A DNA stretch of 64,000 nucleotides from Yamagishiella unicocca (Eukaryota; Chlorophyta; Chlorophyceae; Chlamydomonadales; Volvocaceae), in contig BDSL01000012.1 in assembly GCA_003116995.1 (NCBI GenBank), forward strand, positions 1,105,001 through 1,169,000, written 5' to 3'. The notes under the pieces are model-generated. The model was not told the DNA's origin and did no database searches. It saw only the letters and a list, made by a program, of their open reading frames with translations. The position numbers were made by a program, and so were the translations under genes. Below, in pieces: positions 38,732 to 49,283 of this stretch; the stretch's first letter is position 1, and every line of letters starts with the position of its first letter.

Positions 38732-40859
38732 CCATTGCTGTTATCATTGCTGTTATTTAACGTTAACAAGAGGGGGGCCCAGCAGGGCTAGGAGCTAGCA
38801 AGCAAGGGGTTGATTTACTGTGGTGCACATGGTTATCAGGCAGCTGAATTCATTACGTTCTTCTCTACTCCACAACCCTTTATTAATGTCATTTTGCGGC
38901 ATCAGAAGGAAAGTTTCACTGAGTCTAACCGCAATACCCGGTACGTGGTGGTCCGCGCGCTTCGCTCCGCAGTGGGCGGCCGAAGCGATTGATACACCTG
39001 TATTTCTTCAAGCAGAACGAAGTCTCGTAACTTTGGACGGTGTTACAATGGGCGGTGTTAGGGGCATGTGTGACCTTGCGCGACCATTGGGTCGTGGTGG
39101 TCGTTAAAGTGGGCTCCAGACTTGAATGAAACGGTACAGCCATCGAAAGTGTGTCTGCTGTGTGGATTTTGGATTGGATTGGAAAGGACGCATCTCCACC
39201 TATCTTCGGTGGCGTGGATGGGGGCGAGGACGATGACCCAGCGCGCGGATGGCCGTGTTTCCGCACGATTGGACACTTGGGCTCTTGCACAGGGCAACAG
39301 GGCAACGGGTAGACTGCTGCTTTAATTCAGCCCCCACACTGAAAGGAAGCGTGGGGCGATGCGGCGGAAGCGCAACGCCTCGCAGGGCTGCAGACCGTTG
39401 CAGACGGAAATGTGCTTTTCTATTTTGGCAGCCCGGCGGGCCCTTCCCATTCCCCTTTTGCATTTAACCAGCGCGCCGAGGGTAAATGTCATCGCGATTT
39501 GGGGGTACACCCTCGTGAAGTGAGGGCTGCACATTTTGGCGGCGTCCCGAGATCCGCAAGTGGCGGGCCCGCGGCGGGCTAGCTGTATATGGTATACTTT
39601 ACAACCAACTCGAGCGAGGGGAAGTGAGTGACACACACATACACCTCCTCGCCATCCCCATAATACTGGCTGATCGCCGTGGCCTGCGGGCATGTTACGC
39701 TCTTCTTGCCCTCCGTCCCACGCGTGCCCACCGCACCGCACGGCGGTGTGTCGTGGTCGTTTTGTTGTCGTATGGTGCGTGGGTGCATGGAGTTGCGGCG
39801 CTTCTGCCGTTTACGCCAGGCTTCGCAGCGTGCGTGCCGGCGGATTTTGAGCGCCGAGGTGGGCGGATTTGGGGCCGGAATGCGCGAGGCAGCTACTGCG
39901 ACAATGAGTGACGAAAAGCACGAACGCACGGGGACACCGACAATGACGGCAATCAAACCCAGCTCTGGAAACTCATAATTTTATTGATGAGATGAAGCAA
40001 AAGCCTCTTCCCAGGACTGGCATCGTCCCTGTACGAATCTGGAGCAGGACGAAAGTTACTTCTCGCCCTTTTTAAGAATTCAGCGGTACATGTTACTGGA
40101 AAATAAATATTGTGATCGATTGAAAAAAGCCTTGACAAAGATTTGGAGCCCGCTTGTCACGATACATGCGTGTACGGGTACGTCCGCCGCACAAATACTT
40201 GTTTCCGTTTAGACAAGACGTATTCGACCTAAAGATGCCAATTAATTTAATGTAGTTGATTTGTGCTGCGTCATTGTCTGCTTGCTTTGGAGGGTTTTGA
40301 CGGTTTTGCAAGTTTCTTCCTTTGGGTGCGTCAGGACTCCTGTAGGCACCTATAAACTGTCACAAATTACTTATGTATGGTTCTGCGTGCGATACCCATA
40401 TCCCATTCGCCCGCCCCCCGCTTGTATGCGGCACGCGAAGCACTCTTAACAACAGCTGAATGAGAGTTGACATATGTCACAGGCGTAGTTAAATTATTGA
40501 CGACATATATTACTTAACGTAACGCTGTGATAGCCGTCGGCGGCATACATCCAGCGGGCGCATCCCTGTCCTTCCTAGCCCCAGCTCTAGCGCCTGCGCG
40601 CCCTACCCAGGCAGCGAGACCAAATCGGCACACACAACCAAGTCTCCATCAGTGGTTTCGACCTTGGCAGCGGCCGCAGCGGCGGAAGCGGCCCGCACCG
40701 GGCATCATCCATTCGTCTTGCTTGACAGCAGCGAGCAGGAACCCAAACCGCAGCAGCGCTATCCTCTGGGACTCTTTGAAAACCGGAGCCGGGCTTGGGG
40801 GCTGAGTTCTAAGCTCGGCGTAGTGGAGCACACATCCGGACGCAGCAGGGCTCGGAAAC
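38732..40859. other. Intergenic region between genes A and C
   Basis: No supportable gene. The part from 39.95 to 40.55 kb is clearly AT-richer than its surroundings. The last 300 bp probably hold the gene C promoter and 5' untranslated region. A frame from 40652 overlapping the gene C start shows no convincing start context. Confidence 0.45.
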
Positions 40860-43800
40860 ATGCCGGAGTCTCCGGACGCGGCCCAAAGCGCCGCTGCTGA
40901 CGCGGTGGTTTCGGAGCTACTTGCCTCCGTGCCCGTTGCGCCGGTGGCACCGCTGATGGACAGCCGGACGGTGTCCCCACGGGCGGCAGCAGCGGCAGCA
41001 GTGGCGGCAGCTGGAGTTGTGGCGACGGCGACGGCGGCGACGGCGGCGACGGCGGCGACGGCGACGGCACAGGGGCGGCATGAGGTGCTGCAGCAGGCAG
41101 GAGTGCTTGGGGCGCAGGGGCAGGAGCGCCTGGCGGCCCTGGAGGGGCTGCTGGGCGGAGCACCGGAGACGACTGCTGCTGCAGCTGCAGCTGCTGTGGT
41201 TGCACCGGCCACTGCCAAGAGAAGGTGAGGGGAGCACTTCAGGGAGGGGGCTGGGAATGTATGGCGTGTGCCTGCTCGGTTTCGGAGCCGGGTAGTTGTT
41301 ATTTGCTCCCCAACCGCTCGCCCTCACCCGCACCTCCAACCCCGCCCTCAACTCCACCCGCTCCCGCTCCCGCACCCGCACCTGCCGTCCAGCCTGGGCG
41401 GCCTGCTCAAGGGCGCTCTGTCGGGTCTGGCGGGGATGGTGGCGCAGGCCGCCAGCGCGGCGGGTATGGACGCGTTGGCGGAGACGCTGACGGAGGCGGC
41501 GGAGCAGCGGGCAGTCAACTTCGAGGAGAGTCTGGCGGGTGAGCTAGGCGGGGTGGGGGGTGCTTGGTGCGGGGGGCGCGGGATGGGTTGGAAGTCGCGG
41601 CACTGCGGAGTGCTAGCAAGTCGGCGGGGGGTGCCGGGTGGGGTGGGGGGCAGCGGGGGGGAGTGAAACCCAAACCCAGGCACTGGCTGGATCCCTATGC
41701 TGCAGCCGTTACAACTTACAACCATATATTCCTCTAGCCTGCGTCCCGGGCCTTATGGCGCCGGAATCCCGGCCGGTGGCCTCACGTCCTTACCCTTCCC
41801 CCCTCCCCGCCATTCCCCCGGTCCGCTCATAAACTCCACAAAACACACACATGTCCGGCACGTTAGCGGGCGGAGCGGCCGACGGCGTCTCCCGATCGCT
41901 GTCCCAACGGCTCCGGTCGGGCGTGAAGCGGTCGCTCAGCATGAGCCGCCGCATGCGGTTCGGTGATGCGGACGACATGGACGTCGTGGAGGGGTTACAC
42001 TTTTCGCTGACAGGTGCGCGAGGGGGATGGTTGTACTGCTGCCGCTGTCAGGTGCGGTTGAGGCGGTTGAGGTGGTTGAGATGGTTGTCCACGAGGCGGG
42101 TACGGGTGCCTCCTTTGCTAGGCCGCTGCGCGCTCCTCCCTCCGTCCTGCTCCACTCCGCTCTCCAGCCTCCAGGTCACCACTCAGGAGCATCCGCTCCC
42201 CCGCCCAACCCAACCCAACCCAACCCAACCCAACCCTCTCCAGAGCGGCAGCAGCAGCTCCGTTCCGATGCATCCAAGTTCGCGGCCCAGGCGGCGGACC
42301 CCCAGGCGGTGCGGCAGAGGGAGGACAGCGCCGCCTTCCCGAGGGAGGCGCTGGCGGCAGCTGCCGGGTGAGGGGAGGAAGCCGAGGCGGGGCGGGGGGA
42401 GGGGCGAGGGGGTCCGTGCATCCGGGCGCCTGGGAGGAGGTGGGCGAGGAGCCGCCCTCGTGTACGGTATTGCGCCGGCGTGCACGGAAGCCACGGGGGA
42501 CTCCAGTGCGGTGGCGTCCAAAGCAGCTTCCGCAGGGCTGCGTTGAGGCGCCGTGCTGCGCCGTGTTTACGGCGTGCTGCGCCGTGCTGCGCCGTGCTGC
42601 GCCGTGCTGCGCTGTGCTGCGCCGTGCTGCGCCGTGCTGCGCTGTGCTGCGCCGTGCTGCGCTGTGCTGCGCCGTGCTGCGCCGTGTTTGCGCCGTGCTG
42701 TGCCGTGTTGCGCCGTGCTGTGCCCTTACGTCCGCGCGCGCCCTCCCTGCTGCTGCCAGGCGCGGCTACGGGCGGCTGCTGGTGCCCCAGGCTGCTGGCG
42801 GGCTGGGCTTGGGTATGGACGCCAGCTGCGGCGTCATGGAGGCGCTGGGGGCCAGCGACCTCCCGCTCGCGGCACTGCTGGCGGCGCACAACGCCGTGTC
42901 GTACCAGCTGGCCACGTGAGTGATGACGTCATGGCCCTGGTTGTTGTAACGGTTGGTGTAACGGTTGTTGTAACGGTTACAGTTGGGTTCCAGACCAAAA
43001 GGTAGAACCATCGGGCACATCGCCTGACACTGAGGGAGACGGAGGAGACAGCCCTCGTACTACGTCATGGCCCTCCCTCCCTTCCCTTTAAGCACCGGGT
43101 CCACTCGCCACCAGCATGAGGCACCACCGCCCACCACCCACCACCCGCGCCACTGACAGTCGAACCCCGCCTGAACCCGTCCTGGGCGTCCACGGCATCT
43201 TTTGATTCCGCCCTCAGGTACGGCACGTCCAAGATCCACGAGAAGTTGGTACGGCAGCTTGGCGCGCTGACGTCATTGGGCGCCCTGGCCGTGTCGGAGG
43301 TGAGCGGCTCTTGAAGCTCCGAGACCATGATTGCGTGTCGCAGGCGGTGTGCGATGGTTTTGCTCCTGTAACCCTAACTCCTTCCCCCTCCCCTCACATC
43401 GCGCTGTCTGTTTTAAACGGTTTTTATCGCATCCACAGGTCTTCCTCCCTCCCCTGACACCCCCCCCTTGATCGCCTCCCCTTCCTGAAACCCTAATCTC
43501 CCCTCAGGCCCCCGGTGGCAGCGACCTGCTCTCCACCAGCACTGTGGCGGAGAAGGATGTAAGCGGGCAGTTCTACACCATGAGCGGCTGCAAGGTGCGT
43601 AGGGGGTGACGGAAAAGAACCGTTGACTCGACATGGGGATTGTAGTGGGTGCATAGCCTTCGGACACCGGGACGCGCGCGCATGCTACTGAACTAGGGTG
43701 GACGGGAGGGGGTGGGGTTACATAAAAAAACCGGTAACTCGAATTGAGGGGGTCGAATAAAAGGACCGGTAACGCGACGAGAGCCAGAGAGGAAAACCCT

Positions 43801-46800
43801 AAACCCCCCCCAGTCGAGGTACCGGTTTTTAACTTGTAACCCCCCCCCCCCGAGGGCAGGGAGCCGCGGGTGCTGTTGAGGGGGCTCCAGGGAGGCTCCA
43901 GCGGGGGATGCGGTACTCCCCGCCCCTCCTCGAAACCTGGGGGGGGGACACGGGTGCTGACACTCCCCCCTTCCTGTTCACCTGTCTCGGGGGCCCTGCA
44001 GGCCTGGGTGGCGGGCGGTACGGCAGCTGACGTGTTCCTGGTGCTGGCTCGTACGAATGTGGAGCCCCGCAAGGGTCTGTCGCTGTTTGCCATCACCAGG
44101 GTGCGGGTGCGGGTGCGGGTGCGGGTGCGGGTGCGGGTGCGGGTGCGGGTGCGGGTGCGGGTGCGGGTGCGGGTGCGGGTGCGGGTGCGGGTGCGGGTGC
44201 GGGTGCGGGTGCGGGTGCGGGTGCGGGTGCGGGGTGCGGGTGCGGGTGCGGGTGCGGGTGCGGGTGCGGGTGCGGGTGCGGGTGCGGGTGCGGGTGCGGG
44301 TGCGGGGTGCGGGGGGGTGCGGGTGCGGGTGCGGGGTGCGGGTGCGGGTGCGGGTGCGGGTGCGGGTGCGGGTGCGGGTGCGGGTGCGGGTGCGGGTGCG
44401 GGGTGCGGGTGCGGGTGCGGGTGCGGGTGCGGGTGCGGGGTGCGGGTGCGGGTGCGGGTGCGGGTGCGGGGTGCGGGTGCGGGTGCGGGTGCGGGTGCGG
44501 GTGCGGGTGCGGGTGCGGGGGTGCGGGGTGCGGGTGCGGGTGCGGGTGCGGGTGCGGGTGCGGGTGCGGGTGCGGGTGCGGGTGCGGGTGCGGGTGCGGG
44601 TGCGGGTGCGGGGGGGCGGGTGCGGGTGCGGGTGCGGGTGCGGGTGCGGGTGCGGGTGCGGGTGCGGGTGCGGGTGCGGGTGCGGGTGCGGGTGCGGGTG
44701 CGGGTGCGGGTGCGGGTGCGGGTGCGGGTGCGGGTGCGGGTGCGGGTGCGGGTGCGGGTGCGGGTGCGGGGTGCGGGTGCGGGTGCGGGTGCGGGTGCGG
44801 GTGCGGGTGCGGGTGCGGGTGCGGGTGCGGGTGCGGGTGCGGGGTGCGGGTGCGGGTGCGGGTGCGGGGGGTGCGGGTGCGGGTGCGGGTGCGGGTGCGG
44901 GTGCGGGTGCGGGTGCGGGTGCGGGTGCGGGGGGGGGGGGCGGGTGCGGGTGCGGGTGCGGGTGCGGGTGCGGGTGCGGGGTGCGGGTGCGGGTGCGGGT
45001 GCGGGTGCGGGTGCGGGGGGGTGCGGGTGCGGGTGCGGGTGCGGGTGCGGGTGCGGGTGCGGGTGCGGGTGCGGGGTGCGGGTGCGGGTGCGGGTGCGGG
45101 GTGCGGGTGCGGGTGCGGGTGCGGGGTGCGGGTGCGGGTGCGGGGTGCGGGTGCGGGTGCGGGTGCGGGGGGGCGGGTGCGGGTGCGGGTGCGGGTGCGG
45201 GTGCGGGTGCGGGTGCGGGGTGCGGGTGCGGGTGCGGGTGCGGGTGCGGGTGCGGGTGCGGGTGCGGGTGCGGTGTGCGGGTGCGGGTGCGGGTGCGGGT
45301 GCGGGTGCGGGTGCGGGTGCGGGTGCGGGGTGCGGGTGCGGGTGCGGGTGCGGGTGGGTGCGGGTGCGGGTGCGGGTGCGGGTGCGGGTGCGGGTGCGGG
45401 TGCGGGTGCGGGTGCGGGTGCGGGGGGGTGCGGGTGCGGGTGCGGGTGCGGGTGCGGGTGCGGGGGGTGCGGGTGCGGGTGCGGGTGCGGGTGCGGGTGC
45501 GGGTGCGGGTGCGGGTGCGGGTGCGGGTGCGGGTGCGGGTGCGGGTGCGGGTGCGGGTGCGGGTGCGGGTGCGGGTGCGGGTGCGGGTGCGGGTGCGGGT
45601 GGGGTGCGGGCACCGCGCTTTTACTAGCTGTGGGGTAGTGGCGGGTGGCGGGTGAGGGCATGTGCCACCCGAACTGCTGAGGACACGTCATCACTCGGCC
45701 CACCACACCACACCCCGTCCTGAAAACCCTAAAACCCTGAACCCCTCCCGGCCCCGCCTCTCCTCTGCAGAACATGCCCGGCGTGTCCGTGGGCAAGCCC
45801 GCCTCGCTGTCCGGCTGGCGCAGCTGCCCCGTGGCGCCCCTGGTGCTCAACCGAGTGGTGGTTAGAACCGAGTACCTGATCGGGAGGGAGGGACAGGGTG
45901 CGGAGCTGCTGGACACGGCGTGTGAGTGGCTGGCGGGAGGGGGGATTGTAAGAACCGTTTTACGCGACGGGACAGGATAGTTGGCGCATGGTCGTTGGAC
46001 ACCAATTTTCTGGGGGGGAGGGAGGGGGAGAGGGAGAAAAACCCGTGTCCGAGTAAAATCCAGGTGTGACGTACGTTTGGATATACGTTTGGAGCAGGCG
46101 GAGGGAGGGAGGGAGGGGGCGGGTGGGCGGGAGGGGACGGGAGGGAGAGGAGGTTGCAACACCGCGTGGCCCAAGGTGAATCCTTCACACGGTGCCCCTC
46201 AGCGCCTGGGCGCCGCTCCCCCCCACGTCTCTCCCCTACTTAGTTGAGCGCGTAGCCATGGGGAAAACTCCCCACCCGCTTTACAGTCCCTATGGCGCCG
46301 TGTAACGCGGCCCTGTCTCCCCTCCCCTCCGCGGGTCTTCCTCGAAACCCTCCCCTCCCCTCCCCTCCGGCCCGTGGTCCTAAACAGGCGACCTGCTCCG
46401 GGTGTGGCTGGCGGCCGCGGCGGTGGCGTACGGCGAAGCCGTCCTTCAGTCGGCTCTCGACGCGGCGAGCGGCGGCGCGGCGGCGTCAATGCTGGGCGCG
46501 GCTGCTGCTGCCGCTGCTGGCTGTGAGGACGGCGGCGGCGGTGGCGGTGGTGATGGTGGTGGAGGTGGCGGGGGAGGACCGCTGGCGCGGCAGGCGCACC
46601 AAGTGGAGGTGGTGCGTGTAAGGACGCAGCTGCAGGTGGGTGCTGGGTGGGCCCCCGTGTGGGGTCCGCGGCTCTCGGCGCCCACTTGAAACGTGATCAC
46701 ATCCGTAACCGCAGAGAACCGCAGAACTAAGTATTCATTCATTGTCTGTTCCCCCCTTCGTTTTTCCTTCGCCGTTCTTACCGCTCAGCGCCGTGTCCCT

Positions 46801-47763
46801 AGGCAGGCTTCCTGTCGAATCTCCTCTTTGGCGCCCAGCCGACCGAACCCCCCCTCCCCCCTCCCCCACCCAGGCCGCCCGCTTGATGGTCCGGGCTGCG
46901 GCACAGCAGCTGGACTGCAAGGTGGGTTGGCGGGGCGAGGGTGTGTGGGTTTTAGGGTTTTGGGGTTTTTGGGTTCCAGGGTTTTTAGGGTTCCACAACA
47001 GCTGGGCTGCAAGGTGGGATGGCGAGGCGCGGCAGTGCAGCTTGCAATCCTCCCCCTCGAAACAGGGGAGAGGGGACAGCTGCCTCAGTCATTGCCGACC
47101 CACGGGTCATCCTAGTCAGTATATTCGCCTCAACACCGCGGGGTGGCTACCCGCGCTGCCCACCCCTGCCTCTTGCTCCTACGTGCCCCCGGCCGCATTG
47201 GTTCCCCCCCAGTCAATGGGTCGCCCACAATCCTTCTCTTCCACCAGGCACGTCTTTTTCCGAAGCCGCCCTTACACCGAACACCACCAAGCACACCGCC
47301 GAGCACACCAAGCACACCGCCGAGCACACCACCACCACCTGTTTCCTCCGTAGTTCTCAGTGTCAGGCGATGTGCCCAATGGTTCTACCTCTTGGTCTGG
47401 AACCCACTGAAACCGTTACAACAACAACCACCACCTGACTCCGCTGTCGGCCTTTTTCCTCCCCCCCCTTCGGCCCCCTCATCGGTTTTCCTTCGTACAC
47501 GGGTTTTCCTCCCCCCTTCGGCCCCCGATCCTCAGGCCCCGACCGCCGGTTGCGACGCTTGCACCGCCAAGATCTATGCCGTACGCGCCGCGCAGCGCGC
47601 CGCCGACGCCGCCATTCGCATCCTGGGCTGGGATGCCGTACAGCCCGACCTGCCGGTCCACGCCATGTTGCGCAACCTGCACGCGGCGGATTTCGTGGGG
47701 GGCCCGCCTGACGCGCTGTACGGCACCGTGTTTGCGGAGATGTACCGACTGTCAGCCGCGTGA
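40860..47763 (+). CDS. Acyl-CoA dehydrogenase-like protein C, predicted catalytically atypical
   Basis: Twelve exons join in phase: 40860-41224, 41393-41538, 41867-42013, 42244-42367, 42760-42915, 43218-43299, 43508-43594, 44002-44100, 45771-45921, 46388-46635, 46874-46921 and 47536-47763, giving 626 residues. An Ala-rich N-terminal extension of about 230 residues includes a basic Ser-rich patch RSLSQRLRSGVKRSLSMSRR. The ACAD part has FPREALAAAAGRGYGRLLVP, AGGLGLG, AHNAVSYQLATYG, a decayed flavin motif SEAPGGSD, AWVAGGTAADVFLVLARTN, LIGREGQGAELL and AARLMVRAAAQQLDCK. An Ala/Gly insertion interrupts the C-terminal helical domain at about residues 485-515. The catalytic-Glu segment reads DFVGGPPDAL, so Glu is Gly; the helix-G position reads LLR. 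It shares exon and intron sequence with gene B. Exon 3's acceptor is the weakest boundary. Intron 8 holds a hexamer array of about 1.5 kb. Confidence 0.85.
42204..42236. repeat. CCCAA pentanucleotide array next to an acceptor
   Basis: About six CCCAA units immediately before the pyrimidine tract and acceptor of the exon at 42244. Confidence 0.8.
42550..42722. repeat. 10-bp tandem repeat (GCCGTGCTGC), about 17 copies
   Basis: Intronic array in gene C between exons 42244-42367 and 42760-42915. Because 10 is not a multiple of three, all three frames read alike, as Cys/Ala-rich false ORFs. Confidence 0.95.
44101..45601. repeat. 1.5-kb GGGTGC hexanucleotide array in gene C intron 8
   Basis: About 250 GTGCGG/GGGTGC units start directly at the 5' splice donor of exon 44002-44100, broken only by occasional extra G runs or lost bases. 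The G-rich strand is the transcribed-sense strand, with GGG every six bases. The long Arg-Val, Ala-Gly, Cys-Gly, Pro-His and Pro-Ala frames here are not genes. Confidence 0.97.
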
Positions 47764-48662
47764 GGACGTTCGAGGCGCATGCTGGAGGACTGAGTTGAGG
47801 AAACGAAAGTCGGGAGGCGGGCGGGAAGCGTACAAGCGCCCTCCTTTGCAATGGTGACCTGTGCAGCACTGCTCGCCTGCACGCCGGGCGAAGCACCCGC
47901 GCTCCAGCCCGGATACCTGCCGTTGGGCCGATTGTAACGAACTAACGCTACCGAACTAACTAGCAGCCTGGGTGCTGTCTACCCTGCCAGCGGCACAGCC
48001 CGCCACGCTCTCCCCTCCCCCCGCTGCATGCACAATTCAAGGCGTGTCCGAAAACTATTCGCCCGGCTGGGTTCTAGCTTTCTGCCCTCCGTTTCCTATG
48101 TCGTGTACCAGGGTCCACTCGCCACGCGAGGCTGCGTGGACCTGTCGCACTGCGCACAGCTTCGCGTCCGGTAGGGCCGAAGGCTCCGCACCACACCACA
48201 CCCCACCAGGCAACCGCCCTCCCACCCACTGCCGCCGCCGAGCACCCAATTACGCAACGCCGCAAACATATTGGGGGATTACAGAAAATACCCGGTTGGG
48301 GGGGGGAGAGGGGCGGGTCCGGGGGGGCCGGGGAGGAATACGGCGCTCGCCGCCCTGCCCTGCAGGAACAAGGGATCGCATCCTTCCGTCGCTTGGCGCT
48401 GGTCGCTGATCACTCTCCCACACCTCTCCATGTGCCCCTCCACCACCGCACGCTGCACGCACAGCACAGTCCTTTCCCTGGTACCCCTCCTGTCAACCCC
48501 CCTCCCATCATGCTTCCCCACACGTCCATCACGATACACAACCACCCGGCTCTCTCGCACGCCCTTCCTGCCCCGCCCCCACACACACGGTTTCCGACGA
48601 CCATGCGCCAACTATCCCGTCCCTATCGCGTAAACGGTTTTTATGCCCCCCCACACACACGA
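47764..48662. other. Intergenic region between convergent genes
   Basis: Gene C ends at 47763 on the plus strand and the CASP-like exon ends at 48663 on the minus strand. Candidate TGTAA signals are at 47933-47937 (plus) and 48279-48283 (minus). A member of an intron-type repeat starts near 48597. No coding sequence is supportable. Confidence 0.5.
47933..47937 (+). terminator. TGTAA poly(A)-type signal of gene C
   Basis: TGTAA lies 170 nt after the gene C stop codon, a typical volvocine spacing. Confidence 0.5.
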
Positions 48663-48944
48663 TTATCGCGTAACCGCTGCCCCACCGCCCCCGCCCCCAG
48701 CCCCCGCCACGCCGGCGGCAGCCCCGACCCCGCCCGTCCCCGCCCCCAATGCGCCCGCCGCCGCTCCCGCCATCAGCGCCGCCGCCGCCGGGTCCAGCGC
48801 CATATCCGGACAGGGCGTCGTGGCGTAGAAGAAGAGTAGCAGGATGATGAAGTGCAGCATGATGGTGTAGGCGGCGAAGAACATGCGTGCCACGCGGCTG
48901 CCCAGCAGCAGGCGGCCGCCCGCCAGCACGGCCCGGTCGTGGAC
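48663..48944 (-). CDS. C-terminal exon of a CASP/golgin-like Golgi membrane protein (partial)
   Basis: A minus-strand exon begins after a CTGCAG acceptor and runs 93 residues to a TAA. It starts VHDRAVLAGGRLLLGSRVAR and continues into a single hydrophobic segment, MFFAAYTIMLHFIILLLFFY. CASP (the Golgi product related to CUX1) ends with the same order: a GR-LLGN-ARTF-like stretch, then one tail-anchor with YT-MLH. After the anchor comes a lumenal Ala/Gly-rich tail unlike animal or plant CASP but usual for volvocine proteins. The coiled-coil exons that should precede it are not visible to its right, where a LINE and other accessory DNA begin at 49.28 kb. It may be the end of a gene whose intron was invaded, or an orphan exon. 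Golgin-84 is the main alternative. Confidence 0.6.
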   Translation of the reverse strand, partial: VHDRAVLAGGRLLLGSRVARMFFAAYTIMLHFIILLLFFYATTPCPDMALDPAAAALMAGAAAGALGAGTGGVGAAAGVAGAGGGGGGAAVTR

Positions 48945-49283
48945 CTGCAGTAGGGGGACGAGTGGGGGAGGGGTTGAGAGGATGACCGGTTGGTCGGCAC
49001 CGTGAAGTGGGGGGGGTGGAGGAGTGGAGGCGGGGGGAGGGAGTGGGGTGAGGCAGAGGCGGTGAAAGAGGAACGGGTTGGGAGGAAAGTGGGTTGGAAG
49101 AAAATTGGGATGGGGAGCTGAGCTGGTTAGCTCGATAGGGCAGCTGGCCGGAGGGGTATGAGAGCGCCGATGTGTGAGGTCCAGGTGGTGAGGGTTTCCT
49201 TCCTTCTCCAGGACCCTCACCACCTAAACCATGGTTGCAGCATGCAACCCCCAAGAAGTGCACCGAACGTCCCCAAATCGGAC

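Noticed and set aside
43870..46174. Very long frames of 440-690 residues on both strands (Arg-Val, Ala-Gly, Cys-Gly, Pro-His, Pro-Ala)
   Set aside because: They are translations of the intronic GGGTGC array, which has no stop in most frames; the real exons 44002-44100 and 45771-45921 flank it.
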